This document shows positions 38,648 to 51,940 of a stretch of DNA of 64,000 nucleotides, piece by piece. Under the pieces are notes generated by a model. That model searched no databases. It saw only the letters and a list, made by a program, of their open reading frames with translations, and was not told the DNA's origin. Position 1 is the first letter of the stretch. Every line of letters starts with the position of its first letter. This stretch comes from Paramecium sonneborni (lineage: Eukaryota; Ciliophora; Oligohymenophorea; Peniculida; Parameciidae), in assembly GCA_905182985.1 (NCBI GenBank), contig CAJJDN010000015.1, forward strand, positions 609,914 through 673,913, written 5' to 3'. The position numbers and the translations under genes are program-made.

Positions 38648-40868
38648 TCATATGAATCTAATCAAAAGAAAAAAAATTATTAGAGTATGATAAGTCAAAT
38701 TTTTAATTTGCTTTATATTATATATATTATTTTTATGATACAAAATTTAATTACTCGTTTTCTTTAATTGATAGTTTAAGAATTTGTTTTTTTATTGTTT
38801 TCCATATAAACAATTACTTGCACTTTCATAACAATCTTCTCTGTTTCTATTTTGAATTCTAATTTTTGATTTTGATAGTTTTTCTATGTAAATTATCATT
38901 AACACTCTCTCAATCCTGATAATATTTATTCTAACTGTAAAAATTAATTTCATGTCTATATTATTATCAAATAACTTAATTAATATTTTTTATTATTATT
39001 GATATCGAGTATTCTAAGAATTTTCATTTGTCCACAGGGTATAATATTATTTAGCCTAATAATTTTATTAGGTTTCTATATTTTACTTACATAATCAATT
39101 GATTTAATTTATTCATAATTGCAATTTTGTTCTGTTTATGACATTTATGGATCAAATTATTGATAGATAATACAATTTTCACTTAATCGACATTTTAATA
39201 ATAGTCTAGTCTTTGATAAGATTGCTATTGTTTTAGAATTGAAAGATCTTAATTAAGTCTTAAATGAAAATAAATTTAATAATATGTCAATTATCTTTAT
39301 TATATAATATTTCTTAAAGAATAATAATCATTTGGATTGGTTTTTAATTATCTACATGAATTTTAATATTATTATTGGCTTTCTTAAACATAATAAATCT
39401 TGCTGTTCTTAATTTTAATAAGGGAACTATTTTTAGATTTGTAAATTTTAATATTATGGTGATTTCTATTAGTTTGATAAATAGGTTTAAATTAATTTAA
39501 ATGAATGGCTTTATTAAATAACTTCATTTGGTAACTGATGTTTTTATTAATAATTTTATGATTATAATTTTTATTACATTTTTTACCATAATTCTTATTA
39601 ATCAAGATTATAATGAGAATATAATTTTTGTGATAAAATAGATTAATATTAATGATTCTGATAATAATAATAATTTTTAACAACTTGATATCTGTCTTTA
39701 AATTCGTTATTATATAATATTATAAAATTGGTTCATTTTACTTATTTTAATTAAAATTAAGATTTTCTTTTTATAAATCATTCTTTAAAATTTTGTTTTC
39801 AAATCTATTTTACTATTCTTAATTTTTTAAAATTGATCTACTATATACTCTAATATGAATTATTTGAAAATGGATTATTATTCTTACAATTGCCTTGATA
39901 ATATTATCTATTTTTTCTATAATGAACTTTTGTTTAAGATTATTATATTTTAAGAATTTATAGATTATTTTTCAAAGTCTTTTGGCCCATCATTATCTTT
40001 TGTTTCAATAGTTCTATTATAATTATGAACTTGAATTCGATTCTGATAATCACTTTTTAGAATGGTTATCCACTATAACTTGCCTTTTTTGAATAATATA
40101 ATTAAAAATATTAATAATCTGATAAAGAAATAGCAGTTAATAAATTATCAAAATAAAATCTATGGGTTCTCTGAATAATATGGACTCGGTGATGAATGTT
40201 GATTTTAACTTAAAATATATGAAGATTTTAGTTTAGGCTTTTTGTTCAAATGATTTTGATAATAACGAGTGTTTGAAATCATAATGAGAGGATCTTCCTA
40301 TTGTAATAAATAAATAAGAAATATTCTAACTATATCTTTCAAATTAAGTGATATGTCTTAATTATCTCTATTTTGTATATTAACTTTTTGCTGACTAAAT
40401 CTTATAACTAATTATTTATGATTAGTGATATATAATACACTATTTGTAAATCGATTGATAAGACTCTGTTTCTGTTTGTTGATTAACGACTAGTACTCAA
40501 TTTAAATTTTTATCTCGTTTTTCATTAACTTAAATCTCCTTAATTTATATCAACATCATGAATTTTATCAAACAATATTGAATTGCATTTATTTATTTCA
40601 TTATTTATCTATATCATAAATAATCATTATTATATTTTACTCGTATTTATTTTGATATCTACTATAAACCGACACAAAATATGGATTATAAGGAGTTGTT
40701 GTCTTAACTATTGATTTAGCATTTTTAATACTATGTAAATGTTTATCATAGATGTTAAGGATTATTATTTTACTTCCATTTGTGTTTTTATCTATTAAAT
40801 TTTACTTGCAGGAGTGTAATTCGCAATTATTATTAATTAAAATAGTCTCATCTTGACCTTTTTTTCAT
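38648..40868 (-). pseudogene. Degenerate Gln-rich gene, unknown family
   Basis: The minus strand reads as protein over most of this 2.2 kb, but in at least six frame segments not joined by credible introns. Examples are SIVKTTTPYNPYFVSVYSR (about 40700), SQNQHSSPSPYYSENPQ (about 40180), a Gln-rich part with LPNEVIQQSHSFKLIQTYL (about 39520), CGQMKILRILDINNNKKYQL (about 39030) and REDCYESASNCLYGKQ (about 38840). It ends at TGA 38648-38650. No in-frame ATG starts the first segment. Frame changes suggest an eroded gene. Family unknown. Confidence 0.5.
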
Positions 40869-40914
40869 GAATATAATATAAAAAATAATAAAACTTACAA
40901 AATAAGTTAAAATT

Positions 40915-41872
40915 TCATTTAATATATTTTTTAAATAAATCAAAAATACCAAACCGTGATTTTTTTTTACCATCTGATTTCTTCACATGATTTTCTAAAT
41001 GTTTCAAAATAATTTTATCATTTAATTCAAATTAACAAATGATACAATATATTTTATCAATACATTGTTCACTTTTACATATTAATAAATTTCTCTCTAT
41101 TTTACTTTTTAATGGATCTTAACATTAACATTTTGGACAAGGAATATCATTATTTGGAATTTTGTCTTTTTCAACCCATATTCCATTTATTTTTATTTTA
41201 CATTATCCATGAAAAGAATTTTCATCTTTATAATGGCTCTTTGATTCAGAATTTTCTAAGGCTACTCCACATTGAAAACAAAAGTATTTTTTTGAATTAC
41301 AAGATTTAGACTAACAGGTCATAAAATTGCATCCCTTATTCCTTTCTATAACATAGAGACAATGTGGACAAATTTATTAAGCTTATGAATTCTTAACTGA
41401 TTTCAAAAAGTCAACTCTAGTTTTCATTACTTAATTCAGTCTTAATGCTTGAATGCAATTTTAACCCTCATGTTTAGCTAATTTACATCTCAAACAAAAT
41501 TCTAATTTGCAATTTTAACATTTTAAAGTTTCTAATTAAATAATAAAAAATACCTGCTTCTTTCCATATTACAAATTATGAGTTACAATTTATATTAAGA
41601 CAAGTAATAAGTTTTTCATTTTCATTTAATCCAAATATTATTCCTTATTATAGGAATGTCTCATATTTTTTTTCATAATCTTCTATAAATAATTTTAAAG
41701 TTTTATCAGTTAACTTTCTTTTACAATTCTCTAGTGGGCATATAAAATTTTCCAAATCTAATAATTCATTTTTAAAAAAAATATTATTTAAACAGTTTTT
41801 GCAATAGTTGTGTCCACATTCGATAGTCACAACATTTTATAGATCGTAACAAATTTGACACATTTTATTCAT
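40915..41872 (-). CDS. RBR (RING1-IBR-RING2) E3 ubiquitin ligase
   Basis: Minus strand, one 22-nt intron, about 311 aa. RING1 begins at the N-terminus: CQICYD, ECGHNYCKNCL and CPLENC. The IBR follows with CLNINCNSQFV, CQNCKLEFCLRCKLAKHEG. RING2 reads CPHCLYVIERNKGCNFMTC and FCFQCG, including the cysteine after GCNFM.. that would accept ubiquitin in this class. The C-terminal part has further paired cysteines (CPKCQCQ, ICKSEQC). RBR ligases work by a RING/HECT hybrid mechanism. The protein is short, essentially the catalytic module alone. Confidence 0.87.
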
Positions 41873-42572
41873 GATCTCTAGATGTTTAAAAATTTAATTA
41901 TTCTATCAATAAAATAATAATATCGATATATGTTATTGTGTTATTTTTAATAAATCAAATTATTGATATAAAATGCTATCTTCCACAACTTTGTTAGAAA
42001 TATTCATTTCTTCTCTCATGGATTAAAAATCATCTAATGTTTAGAGTAAATATAAGTAACAAATTATTATAAACTCAAGTATGTTTAGCTTTCAAGAAAA
42101 AAATAATACTTAACTTTTTGAAGTATTTCTATAAACATAATATTATATTTTAGCTGAGTAAATAATAGTAACTGTTCGGTACGGTATAATGAACATTTGA
42201 AAATTTCATTTTCTTTGTCTAAAATTTTCAAACTAATGTAAAACAATAAATTTTCATAAATTTAAAACACAATATTGACAAGTTTAATATTTTTAAGATT
42301 TTAAAGAAAGTAAAATCTTCTACATAACTTAACTTGATTTTTATTTATGAAGAATGATAATCTTAATTATATATATGTATGATCAAAAATGGTTTGGTCG
42401 AACAATTAATATAAATACATTTAAATTACCACACATTATGAAAAAATTTTCATAGATTATTAAGAATAAATTTAACTTATTAGAGATGAGGGCAATGTAT
42501 TTTTAAATATCAAGAATAATATCCTGTTTAAAGTTAATTTTTATTTTGAATTAATATTAAATATAACATTTA
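41873..42572. other. Intergenic region upstream of the Myb gene
   Basis: About 700 bp between divergent genes (RBR ligase and Myb). It contains no supportable gene. Most of it (from 41923) recurs at 43093-43742 in the next repeat copy. Confidence 0.5.
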
Positions 42573-43091
42573 ATGGATGAATTCTAATCTTTTGCAATTA
42601 ATAATCAACCTGAAGATAATTCAAGAGCATAAGAAAAGAATGAATCAGAAGCTTAAAACATAAATCAATCATCTAGAAGAACCTGGTCATTTAAGGAAGA
42701 CAATTAATTAAGGTAGGCTGTTAAATTATATGGTACAAACTGGTTAAACGTTGCCTAAGAATTATTAAATAGAAATCCTTCTTAGTGTGCTTAAAGATGG
42801 AAAAGAATAAAGCCACCAAATGTAAATTTTTTGGTGATTTTTAGTTATATAGTAAAAGAAAACCATGGACAAAAAAAGAGGATTCATAATTGTTGAAGTT
42901 ATTCGAAATATATAAAAATAATTGGGTTAAAATTTCAAAGAATATTTCTAATAGAACAAGTAAATAAGTTAGAGAAAGATTTATTAACAAGTTAAATCCA
43001 GAAATCAATAAATAGCCATTTACAGAAGCTGAAGATTTACTTATAGTTGAAGGATTTAAGACTTTTGGATCATAATGGTGTAAAATATCCA
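41923..43091. repeat. Copy A of a 1169-bp direct repeat ending at an N
   Basis: Begins TCGATATATGTTATTGTG at 41923 and ends at 43091; the same sequence recurs at 43093-44261 with offset 1170. I saw no difference in the stretches compared. A single N at 43092 lies between the copies. Probably an uncollapsed contig overlap. Confidence 0.9.
42573..43091 (+). CDS. Three-repeat Myb factor, truncated redundant copy
   Basis: The first 519 bp of the Myb gene, identical where compared to 43743-44261. It is cut at the N after the codons for WCKIS in the third repeat. Not an independent gene if the repeat is an assembly artefact. Confidence 0.75.
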
Positions 43092-43092
43092 N

Positions 43093-44261
43093 TCGATATA
43101 TGTTATTGTGTTATTTTTAATAAATCAAATTATTGATATAAAATGCTATCTTCCACAACTTTGTTAGAAATATTCATTTCTTCTCTCATGGATTAAAAAT
43201 CATCTAATGTTTAGAGTAAATATAAGTAACAAATTATTATAAACTCAAGTATGTTTAGCTTTCAAGAAAAAAATAATACTTAACTTTTTGAAGTATTTCT
43301 ATAAACATAATATTATATTTTAGCTGAGTAAATAATAGTAACTGTTCGGTACGGTATAATGAACATTTGAAAATTTCATTTTCTTTGTCTAAAATTTTCA
43401 AACTAATGTAAAACAATAAATTTTCATAAATTTAAAACACAATATTGACAAGTTTAATATTTTTAAGATTTTAAAGAAAGTAAAATCTTCTACATAACTT
43501 AACTTGATTTTTATTTATGAAGAATGATAATCTTAATTATATATATGTATGATCAAAAATGGTTTGGTCGAACAATTAATATAAATACATTTAAATTACC
43601 ACACATTATGAAAAAATTTTCATAGATTATTAAGAATAAATTTAACTTATTAGAGATGAGGGCAATGTATTTTTAAATATCAAGAATAATATCCTGTTTA
43701 AAGTTAATTTTTATTTTGAATTAATATTAAATATAACATTTAATGGATGAATTCTAATCTTTTGCAATTAATAATCAACCTGAAGATAATTCAAGAGCAT
43801 AAGAAAAGAATGAATCAGAAGCTTAAAACATAAATCAATCATCTAGAAGAACCTGGTCATTTAAGGAAGACAATTAATTAAGGTAGGCTGTTAAATTATA
43901 TGGTACAAACTGGTTAAACGTTGCCTAAGAATTATTAAATAGAAATCCTTCTTAGTGTGCTTAAAGATGGAAAAGAATAAAGCCACCAAATGTAAATTTT
44001 TTGGTGATTTTTAGTTATATAGTAAAAGAAAACCATGGACAAAAAAAGAGGATTCATAATTGTTGAAGTTATTCGAAATATATAAAAATAATTGGGTTAA
44101 AATTTCAAAGAATATTTCTAATAGAACAAGTAAATAAGTTAGAGAAAGATTTATTAACAAGTTAAATCCAGAAATCAATAAATAGCCATTTACAGAAGCT
44201 GAAGATTTACTTATAGTTGAAGGATTTAAGACTTTTGGATCATAATGGTGTAAAATATCCA
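43093..44261. repeat. Copy B of the 1169-bp repeat
   Basis: Matches 41923-43091 and runs on without break into the rest of the Myb gene. Confidence 0.9.
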
Positions 44262-45003
44262 AGATGCTCTAAGGTAGACCGGTATTATAATAATTATATA
44301 CAAGGAAAATCTAATTAAAAATAGATTTTATTCTTATATTCGAAAGCATTATCTAAAAATTGATAATCCTTATTATGTAATTCCTCAAAAAAATTAAGAA
44401 TTACCTATATAGTTTAAAAAGAAAAATGAGAATATAAAAGATAAAACAATAAAGATACCTTAGGTGTCTATTAGTTAATGGAAAGTATAATAAAATTATA
44501 TGATTTAGTTTTAAGATGAATTAGATTGTTAAGATATTAAGAAATAATAATCTCCAAGATCAACATAGGTCTCTAAAAAATCTAAAATTAAAGTTAAAAA
44601 TATGCTTCTAAAAGCCTAAGATAATTAAAAATAATAATAAAATTTTCAAGATTATAACTTATTGCCATCAATAAAAGAGGAATAATAATATTCTTAGAAT
44701 TAAGTAAAGGAAGAGCCAGAAGAAAAAAATTATTAAGATTAACTTTAAAATAAAAATAATGTAAGTTCGTAAGTCAATTTTTACACAAATTCTTAGCCTT
44801 TTAATCCTTAATTACTTTATAAATAAATGTATTATTATTAACATTAAATTGGAATGTAATATATTCCATAATATTTTTTGGCTACTCCAATCATCCAATA
44901 TCGAGCACTAATTTAAGAAACTTAATTCTCAAAATCTTTGAAAACGTATTATGGGAATTAAAATTGATATTTTCAATATTTATAAATTTTAATTGTCAAT
45001 TTA
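43711..45003. repeat. Copy A of a 1293-bp direct repeat ending at an N
   Basis: Begins TTATTTTGAATTAATATT at 43711 and ends at 45003. It recurs at 45005-46297 with offset 1294. The single N at 45004 separates the copies. It overlaps the previous repeat, so three contigs with mutual overlaps appear to be strung together here. Confidence 0.9.
43743..44967 (+). CDS. R1R2R3-type Myb transcription factor (complete, duplicate copy)
   Basis: Complete open gene with the same sequence as 45037-46261; see that entry for domains. It lies wholly inside the 1293-bp repeat, so it is probably the same physical gene seen twice. Confidence 0.8.
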
Positions 45004-45004
45004 N

Positions 45005-46297
45005 TTATTTTGAATTAATATTAAATATAACATTTAATGGATGAATTCTAATCTTTTGCAATTAATAATCAACCTGAAGATAATTCAAGAGCATAAGAAA
45101 AGAATGAATCAGAAGCTTAAAACATAAATCAATCATCTAGAAGAACCTGGTCATTTAAGGAAGACAATTAATTAAGGTAGGCTGTTAAATTATATGGTAC
45201 AAACTGGTTAAACGTTGCCTAAGAATTATTAAATAGAAATCCTTCTTAGTGTGCTTAAAGATGGAAAAGAATAAAGCCACCAAATGTAAATTTTTTGGTG
45301 ATTTTTAGTTATATAGTAAAAGAAAACCATGGACAAAAAAAGAGGATTCATAATTGTTGAAGTTATTCGAAATATATAAAAATAATTGGGTTAAAATTTC
45401 AAAGAATATTTCTAATAGAACAAGTAAATAAGTTAGAGAAAGATTTATTAACAAGTTAAATCCAGAAATCAATAAATAGCCATTTACAGAAGCTGAAGAT
45501 TTACTTATAGTTGAAGGATTTAAGACTTTTGGATCATAATGGTGTAAAATATCCAAGATGCTCTAAGGTAGACCGGTATTATAATAATTATATACAAGGA
45601 AAATCTAATTAAAAATAGATTTTATTCTTATATTCGAAAGCATTATCTAAAAATTGATAATCCTTATTATGTAATTCCTCAAAAAAATTAAGAATTACCT
45701 ATATAGTTTAAAAAGAAAAATGAGAATATAAAAGATAAAACAATAAAGATACCTTAGGTGTCTATTAGTTAATGGAAAGTATAATAAAATTATATGATTT
45801 AGTTTTAAGATGAATTAGATTGTTAAGATATTAAGAAATAATAATCTCCAAGATCAACATAGGTCTCTAAAAAATCTAAAATTAAAGTTAAAAATATGCT
45901 TCTAAAAGCCTAAGATAATTAAAAATAATAATAAAATTTTCAAGATTATAACTTATTGCCATCAATAAAAGAGGAATAATAATATTCTTAGAATTAAGTA
46001 AAGGAAGAGCCAGAAGAAAAAAATTATTAAGATTAACTTTAAAATAAAAATAATGTAAGTTCGTAAGTCAATTTTTACACAAATTCTTAGCCTTTTAATC
46101 CTTAATTACTTTATAAATAAATGTATTATTATTAACATTAAATTGGAATGTAATATATTCCATAATATTTTTTGGCTACTCCAATCATCCAATATCGAGC
46201 ACTAATTTAAGAAACTTAATTCTCAAAATCTTTGAAAACGTATTATGGGAATTAAAATTGATATTTTCAATATTTATAAATTTTAATTGTCAATTTA
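45005..46297. repeat. Copy B of the 1293-bp repeat
   Basis: Matches 43711-45003 and continues on the right into unique sequence before the aspartyl protease gene. Confidence 0.9.
45037..46261 (+). CDS. R1R2R3-type Myb transcription factor
   Basis: Two 23-nt introns give about 392 aa. Three Myb repeats occupy roughly residues 35-185. R1 has RTWSFKEDNQLRQAV, GTNWLNVA and QRWKRI. R2 has KPWTKKEDSQLLKLF, NNWVKIS and RERFINKL. R3 has QPFTEAEDLLIVEGF, SQWCKIS and, across the second intron, GRPENLIKNRFYSYIRK. The spaced aromatic residues (W-W-W, W-W-F, F-W-F) are those of the helix-turn-helix core. Three repeats resemble animal c-Myb and plant 3R-Myb, which regulate mitotic genes. The C-terminal half is Gln/Asn-rich and probably an activation or disordered region. 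Confidence 0.9.
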
Positions 46298-46605
46298 TTA
46301 TTAAATAATAAGAGAATAATTTATATTTAATTAATTGTAACTGTGAAAATTTATTCATTAAATAATTAAATTTTTGTTTAATATAAATATAAAATGAAAT
46401 GATATCAATTTATTAAACTAAGTTTATAAATTATTTCAATAAATTCATTATAATTATAATCCTTATCAATATTTTTCACCAACAACTTTTTCACTTTTAT
46501 TTTGACTTAAAATTTATTATTAATTGATAAATTTTATATTATAAAAAAGAAAAAGATTTTAATTAAAAATTTTATGAATAAATTTATTTTTATGGAATTT
46601 TGAAT
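46262..46605. other. Intergenic region between convergent genes
   Basis: About 345 bp of AT-rich sequence between the 3' ends of the Myb and protease genes. No gene or distinct element is visible. Confidence 0.5.
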
Positions 46606-47911
<1,306 letters not shown>

Positions 47912-47962
47912 TTAAAATAACAATATTGATAAATTAATAAATCATAAATAATTAATTAATTC

Positions 47963-49124
47963 ATGAAAGCATTAATTCTTGTAGGAGGATATGGAACTAG
48001 ATTGAGACCTCTTACATTTAAATGTCCCAAACCACTTGTTGAATTTGCTAATAAACCAATTCTCATGCATTAAATTGAAGCATTAGTAAATCAATATAAA
48101 ATAATTAGGTAAAAGTAGGAGTGTAAGAAATTATATTGGCTATCAATTATCAACCTGATACTATGAAAGATTAAATCAATAAATTATAAGATCTTTATAA
48201 AGTCAAAATCATATGCTCTTAAGAAACAGAACCTTTAGGAACTGCTGGACCTATTAGACTTGCCAAAGATCACATTATCAAAGATAATCCTGATGGTTTA
48301 TTCTTTGTGCTTAATAGTGATATTATTTGTGAATTCCCACTTGATAAATTATTACAATTTCACAAATAGCATAATCATGAAGGGTTTAAATTATTTACAT
48401 ATTTATAGAACAATATTTGTTAATGAAGTTGATGATCCATCAAAATATGGTGTTATCTTAGCTGATGAAAATGGTAGAATTAGAGATTTTATAGAAAAAC
48501 CTTAAGAATTTATTAGTAACAAAATTAATTCAGGACTCTATCTCTTTAATATTAGCATGATTGATAGAATCCCTGTAAAAAATATCAATATTCAATTAGC
48601 TAAAACCAACATCTATAGAAAGAGAAATATTCCCTATTATGGCTAAAGAAGGATAATTATATCAATATATACTTCCAGGATTTTGGAAGGATGTTGGATA
48701 ACCTAAAGATTATTTAGCAGGAACAGTTCTCATTTTAGAAAGTTATAGAGCACATACACCTGATACTTTGGCTAAAGGTAATAATATAGTTGGAAATGTT
48801 TTAATTGACAATTCTGCTTAAATTGATCCAAATGCTGTTATTGGACCAAATGTTATAATTGGACCAGATTGTTAAGTTAAAGAAGGAGTCAGATTGAAGA
48901 ATTGTGTTCTCTTAAAAGGAGCAATCGTTAATGCAAACACTTGGATTAATGAATCTATTATTGGATGGTCATCTACTGTTGGTAAATGGGTTAGAATTGA
49001 AGGAGTTTCTGTCTTAGGTGAAGATGTCTAAGTAAAAGATGAAGTATTCATCAATCAAAGTTTTATCTTACCACATAGAGGTATCACAAATAACATCTAT
49101 AACAAAAATACAGTGATAATGTGA
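47963..49124 (+). CDS. GMPPB: Mannose-1-phosphate guanylyltransferase (GDP-mannose pyrophosphorylase beta)
   Basis: Three introns (23, 25, 25 nt) give about 362 aa; human GMPPB has 360. The nucleotidyltransferase signature is [16 protein letters not shown] followed by [12 protein letters not shown]. Further motifs are [33 protein letters not shown] and GLYLFN. The C-terminal left-handed beta-helix has hexapeptide repeats ([11 protein letters not shown]) and [20 protein letters not shown], ending in NKNTVIM. The enzyme makes GDP-mannose for N-glycans and GPI anchors. Confidence 0.95.
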
Positions 49125-49260
49125 CATATTATATCAATAAATATTATTATGTTATATAAATCAATAATCTGAATTATACGTAAATATTTTTGATGCTATT
49201 AATAATAGATATTTCGTTATTTTAATTTCATTAATTAATATATTGATATTTATTTATAAC

Positions 49261-50639
49261 TCATACAAGAACAATTCCTATCTCTTCTGGCTTTAGCATA
49301 TTGCTTTCTAATTTCCAATTGTAAAGATAATAATTTAATTATCCATCTCCTGGACAAAACATTAATTCCTATATTATTTGATACATTCTATACCTTCAAA
49401 AATTTATCATTATCCATTATATCTAATGCATTAAAGACATCATAACCTTCATTTTTTGCTAATATTAATGCATCATACATGAGCTGTACAATAGGAGTTT
49501 AAGTGGCAACATTATAATAAGAATAAGCAGCCTTAATAATTGATTTATAAATTACTCTTAGATGAGTATGTTTAGGATTTTTGATCACTTAACTTGGTAA
49601 ATTATAAAATGATAAAAAGTCTGTAACAACTCCCTATTCTTTTTCAACAACATAAGTACTGATAACATCTTTTCTTGGTAAAAACCAATGTTTAACTTCT
49701 TCTTCAGAGTATTTAAAATATAATTTGAAATTTCTAATTATAAAAGATTTGTTTTACTTCAAATAATCATTTAATAATTTTGTAACTTAAGCTACATCTT
49801 TCTTTTTCATAGGTCTAAGACCTGGAGTCTTTGGTTCTTCAGGTAATTTATATAATTTTTATTATCTAGAAATAGTTTATCTAGCTGATAAGGATGAGAA
49901 TCCAACTTCAATCAATTTTTTTGCATTCAGACTTCTATGATAATATCTAGTTTAAGAAATAGGTGTAGGAACAACAATTCCTGCTGTATAAACAGCTTAC
50001 CACATATTCTTAATGTGTACTCTTCTAGTAATTTCTTTTATCAACACAGGTGCTAATCTATTTGCCCTAATTTTTTTATGAACACATAAAAAATTGATCT
50101 CTGTCATCTTTATTTTATTTTATTCATTTTCAATATAAAGTGTTACTGGAATACCTGTGATGAATCCAACTAATTTCTAATTGACTCTTACACCAATCAA
50201 CCAATCAGAATATTATCCTGGGGGTAATAATGCCCATCTCAAAAAGTCTATTGAATAATCAAATCTAAACATATTATCATCATCTTCTACATAGTTTTCT
50301 TTCAATAATGTATAAACCTAATTAATTTATATTCCTTACTTATTGAGCTTATTCTTCATTCCTCAAATCAACATTAAACCATTCAAATTTGTCTATTAAA
50401 TTTAATGGATCCTTTCTGACTTCAGCCAAGACTCCTTATTGAATAGGACCAGGCAGTAATTTATCCATCTCATTTATATTAGGCATTGGTTAGGTTTACC
50501 AAAATTGATGAGGTTTATTTAATTTATCGATTAATTATTAGTTATATGAAGTAATATTTTTTACTACTAATTATTATTATTATTCTGGCTAGACTTCTAT
50601 TTCTTCATCACTTGATTCCTATTTTTCTTTTTGTTACAT
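49261..50639 (-). CDS. NMT: Glycylpeptide N-tetradecanoyltransferase (N-myristoyltransferase)
   Basis: Minus strand, two introns (22 and 25 nt), about 443 aa. The N-terminal ~40 residues are acidic and Gln-rich, then HQFWQTQPMPNINE matches the family's [26 protein letters not shown] corresponds to the FRFDYSPEFLLWALRPPG block. The C-terminus has [19 protein letters not shown] and ends EEIGIVLV; the C-terminal carboxylate is the catalytic base in this family. The enzyme attaches myristate to N-terminal glycines. Confidence 0.94.
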
Positions 50640-51030
50640 ATTATTATATAAATTTAATATAATTATTTGAATCACTCCTACAAGGAATTTATGTAATTAA
50701 ATTTATTTAAATTTATCATTTTTTTACTTTTTTGATATTCTAAAAATTCAATATTTCAAATAATAATTCTGCAATCATTTGTAAACTTTTAGTCTTCATA
50801 TAAACACTTTCAAAATATCATTAAATTCACCTTTTTTAATTATTAAACTGATAAAATATCTAAATAAATTTGAATTCAAATGAACTCAAATCATATGAAA
50901 AATTGATAAATGTTTTAATTGAATTTAGAATATGATCTCATCTCAACAATTGATTATTTTTATTTAAAGACCACATTTATTAATTGTATTTATATTAATA
51001 ACAAATTACATAAATAACATAATTTTTATC
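50640..51030. other. Intergenic region
   Basis: About 390 bp upstream of the myristoyltransferase gene and downstream of the next minus-strand gene. Highly AT-rich, no gene seen. Confidence 0.5.
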
Positions 51031-51759
51031 TCAAAAAAAAAATTAAGATTACTATTTGCGAGATTGATAAAATATTCTTTATTCATTTACTTTTTGATAG
51101 CTAAATCGGGATTGATATTAGATTTAATTTGCTACTTGACTATTTTTTCTAACTTAATCTCTTTTGCTTATAGTTAAAGCACTTAATGTAGAAAACTTAC
51201 TGTTCTTTTCTCCATTTATAGATTCCTAATTTTAAATATATTAACATTAGTAAGCTTTACAATAAACGAATGTTTATTTCGCTTATCTGAGTTACTAGTT
51301 TATTGTCCTGCTGTCCCATAGAGATGATCTATAATTTTTATCAATATTAGAAGGAGATTTTTTTTTTTTAGGTTTTTGTACATTATAAGATTCAGAGAAA
51401 TTCCTTTTTCTTATTGGTGATGGCCTCTATGCAATTTATTCTTGACTCTGAATTCTTGTTAGTTATTTTTTCATTTATTATTCACAAACTTAAAATGTTT
51501 CCTTTTAATCGTCAAGTTCTTATAGAGATTAGAATGATTCTTCTGATAACTATCGAACCATTGTTGGAGGAGTTAAGAAAACCTTTAATTTTAAAGTTGG
51601 TTATTCAAATTAAGGTACAACATTTATAGAGTTATATTCAAAATGCAATGAATTCTCTATCCCAAAACTAAATAATTTATTATTAGATTGAAGGTTTTGC
51701 TAAGTTTTCAAAGTTTACGTTTATAATTCTTAAGTACACTCTTTACATTAGTTTCCCAT
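51031..51759 (-). CDS. Unknown hydrophilic protein with N-terminal acylation motif
   Basis: An intronless frame of 242 aa on the minus strand, ATG at 51759 to TGA at 51031. The start MGNQCKECTQ fits N-myristoylation at Gly2, with two cysteines at positions 5 and 8 for palmitoylation or metal binding. The rest is basic and Gln/Ser-rich with short motifs (FLTPPTMVRQL, RPSPIRKRNFSESYN) that look like kinase targets. No domain recognised. It ends in FFF from a run of T's. Confidence 0.7.
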
Positions 51760-51940
51760 TAAACTATAAATATTGTATAAACAAAGATATTAAAAATAGA
51801 GATTATATCATTAAAAACAATTAAGTTTTAAATAGAAATTTTAATTCAATGGATATATAATCAAATCCTGAGGAATTTCTTTTATATAATATTATAGATT
51901 TAAATTGATAAAAAATGATGCATTTAGAAAGCTTTAAATA

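Noticed and set aside
44011..44262. An 83-codon standard-code frame on the minus strand (repeated at 45305-45556)
   Set aside because: It lies antisense to the Myb repeats, whose protein is clearly conserved on the plus strand; the copy is just the repeated segment.
43743..46261. A tandem cluster of three Myb genes
   Set aside because: The copies appear identical including introns and flanks, and are separated by single N bases exactly where the repeats end; an assembly artefact is the simpler explanation.
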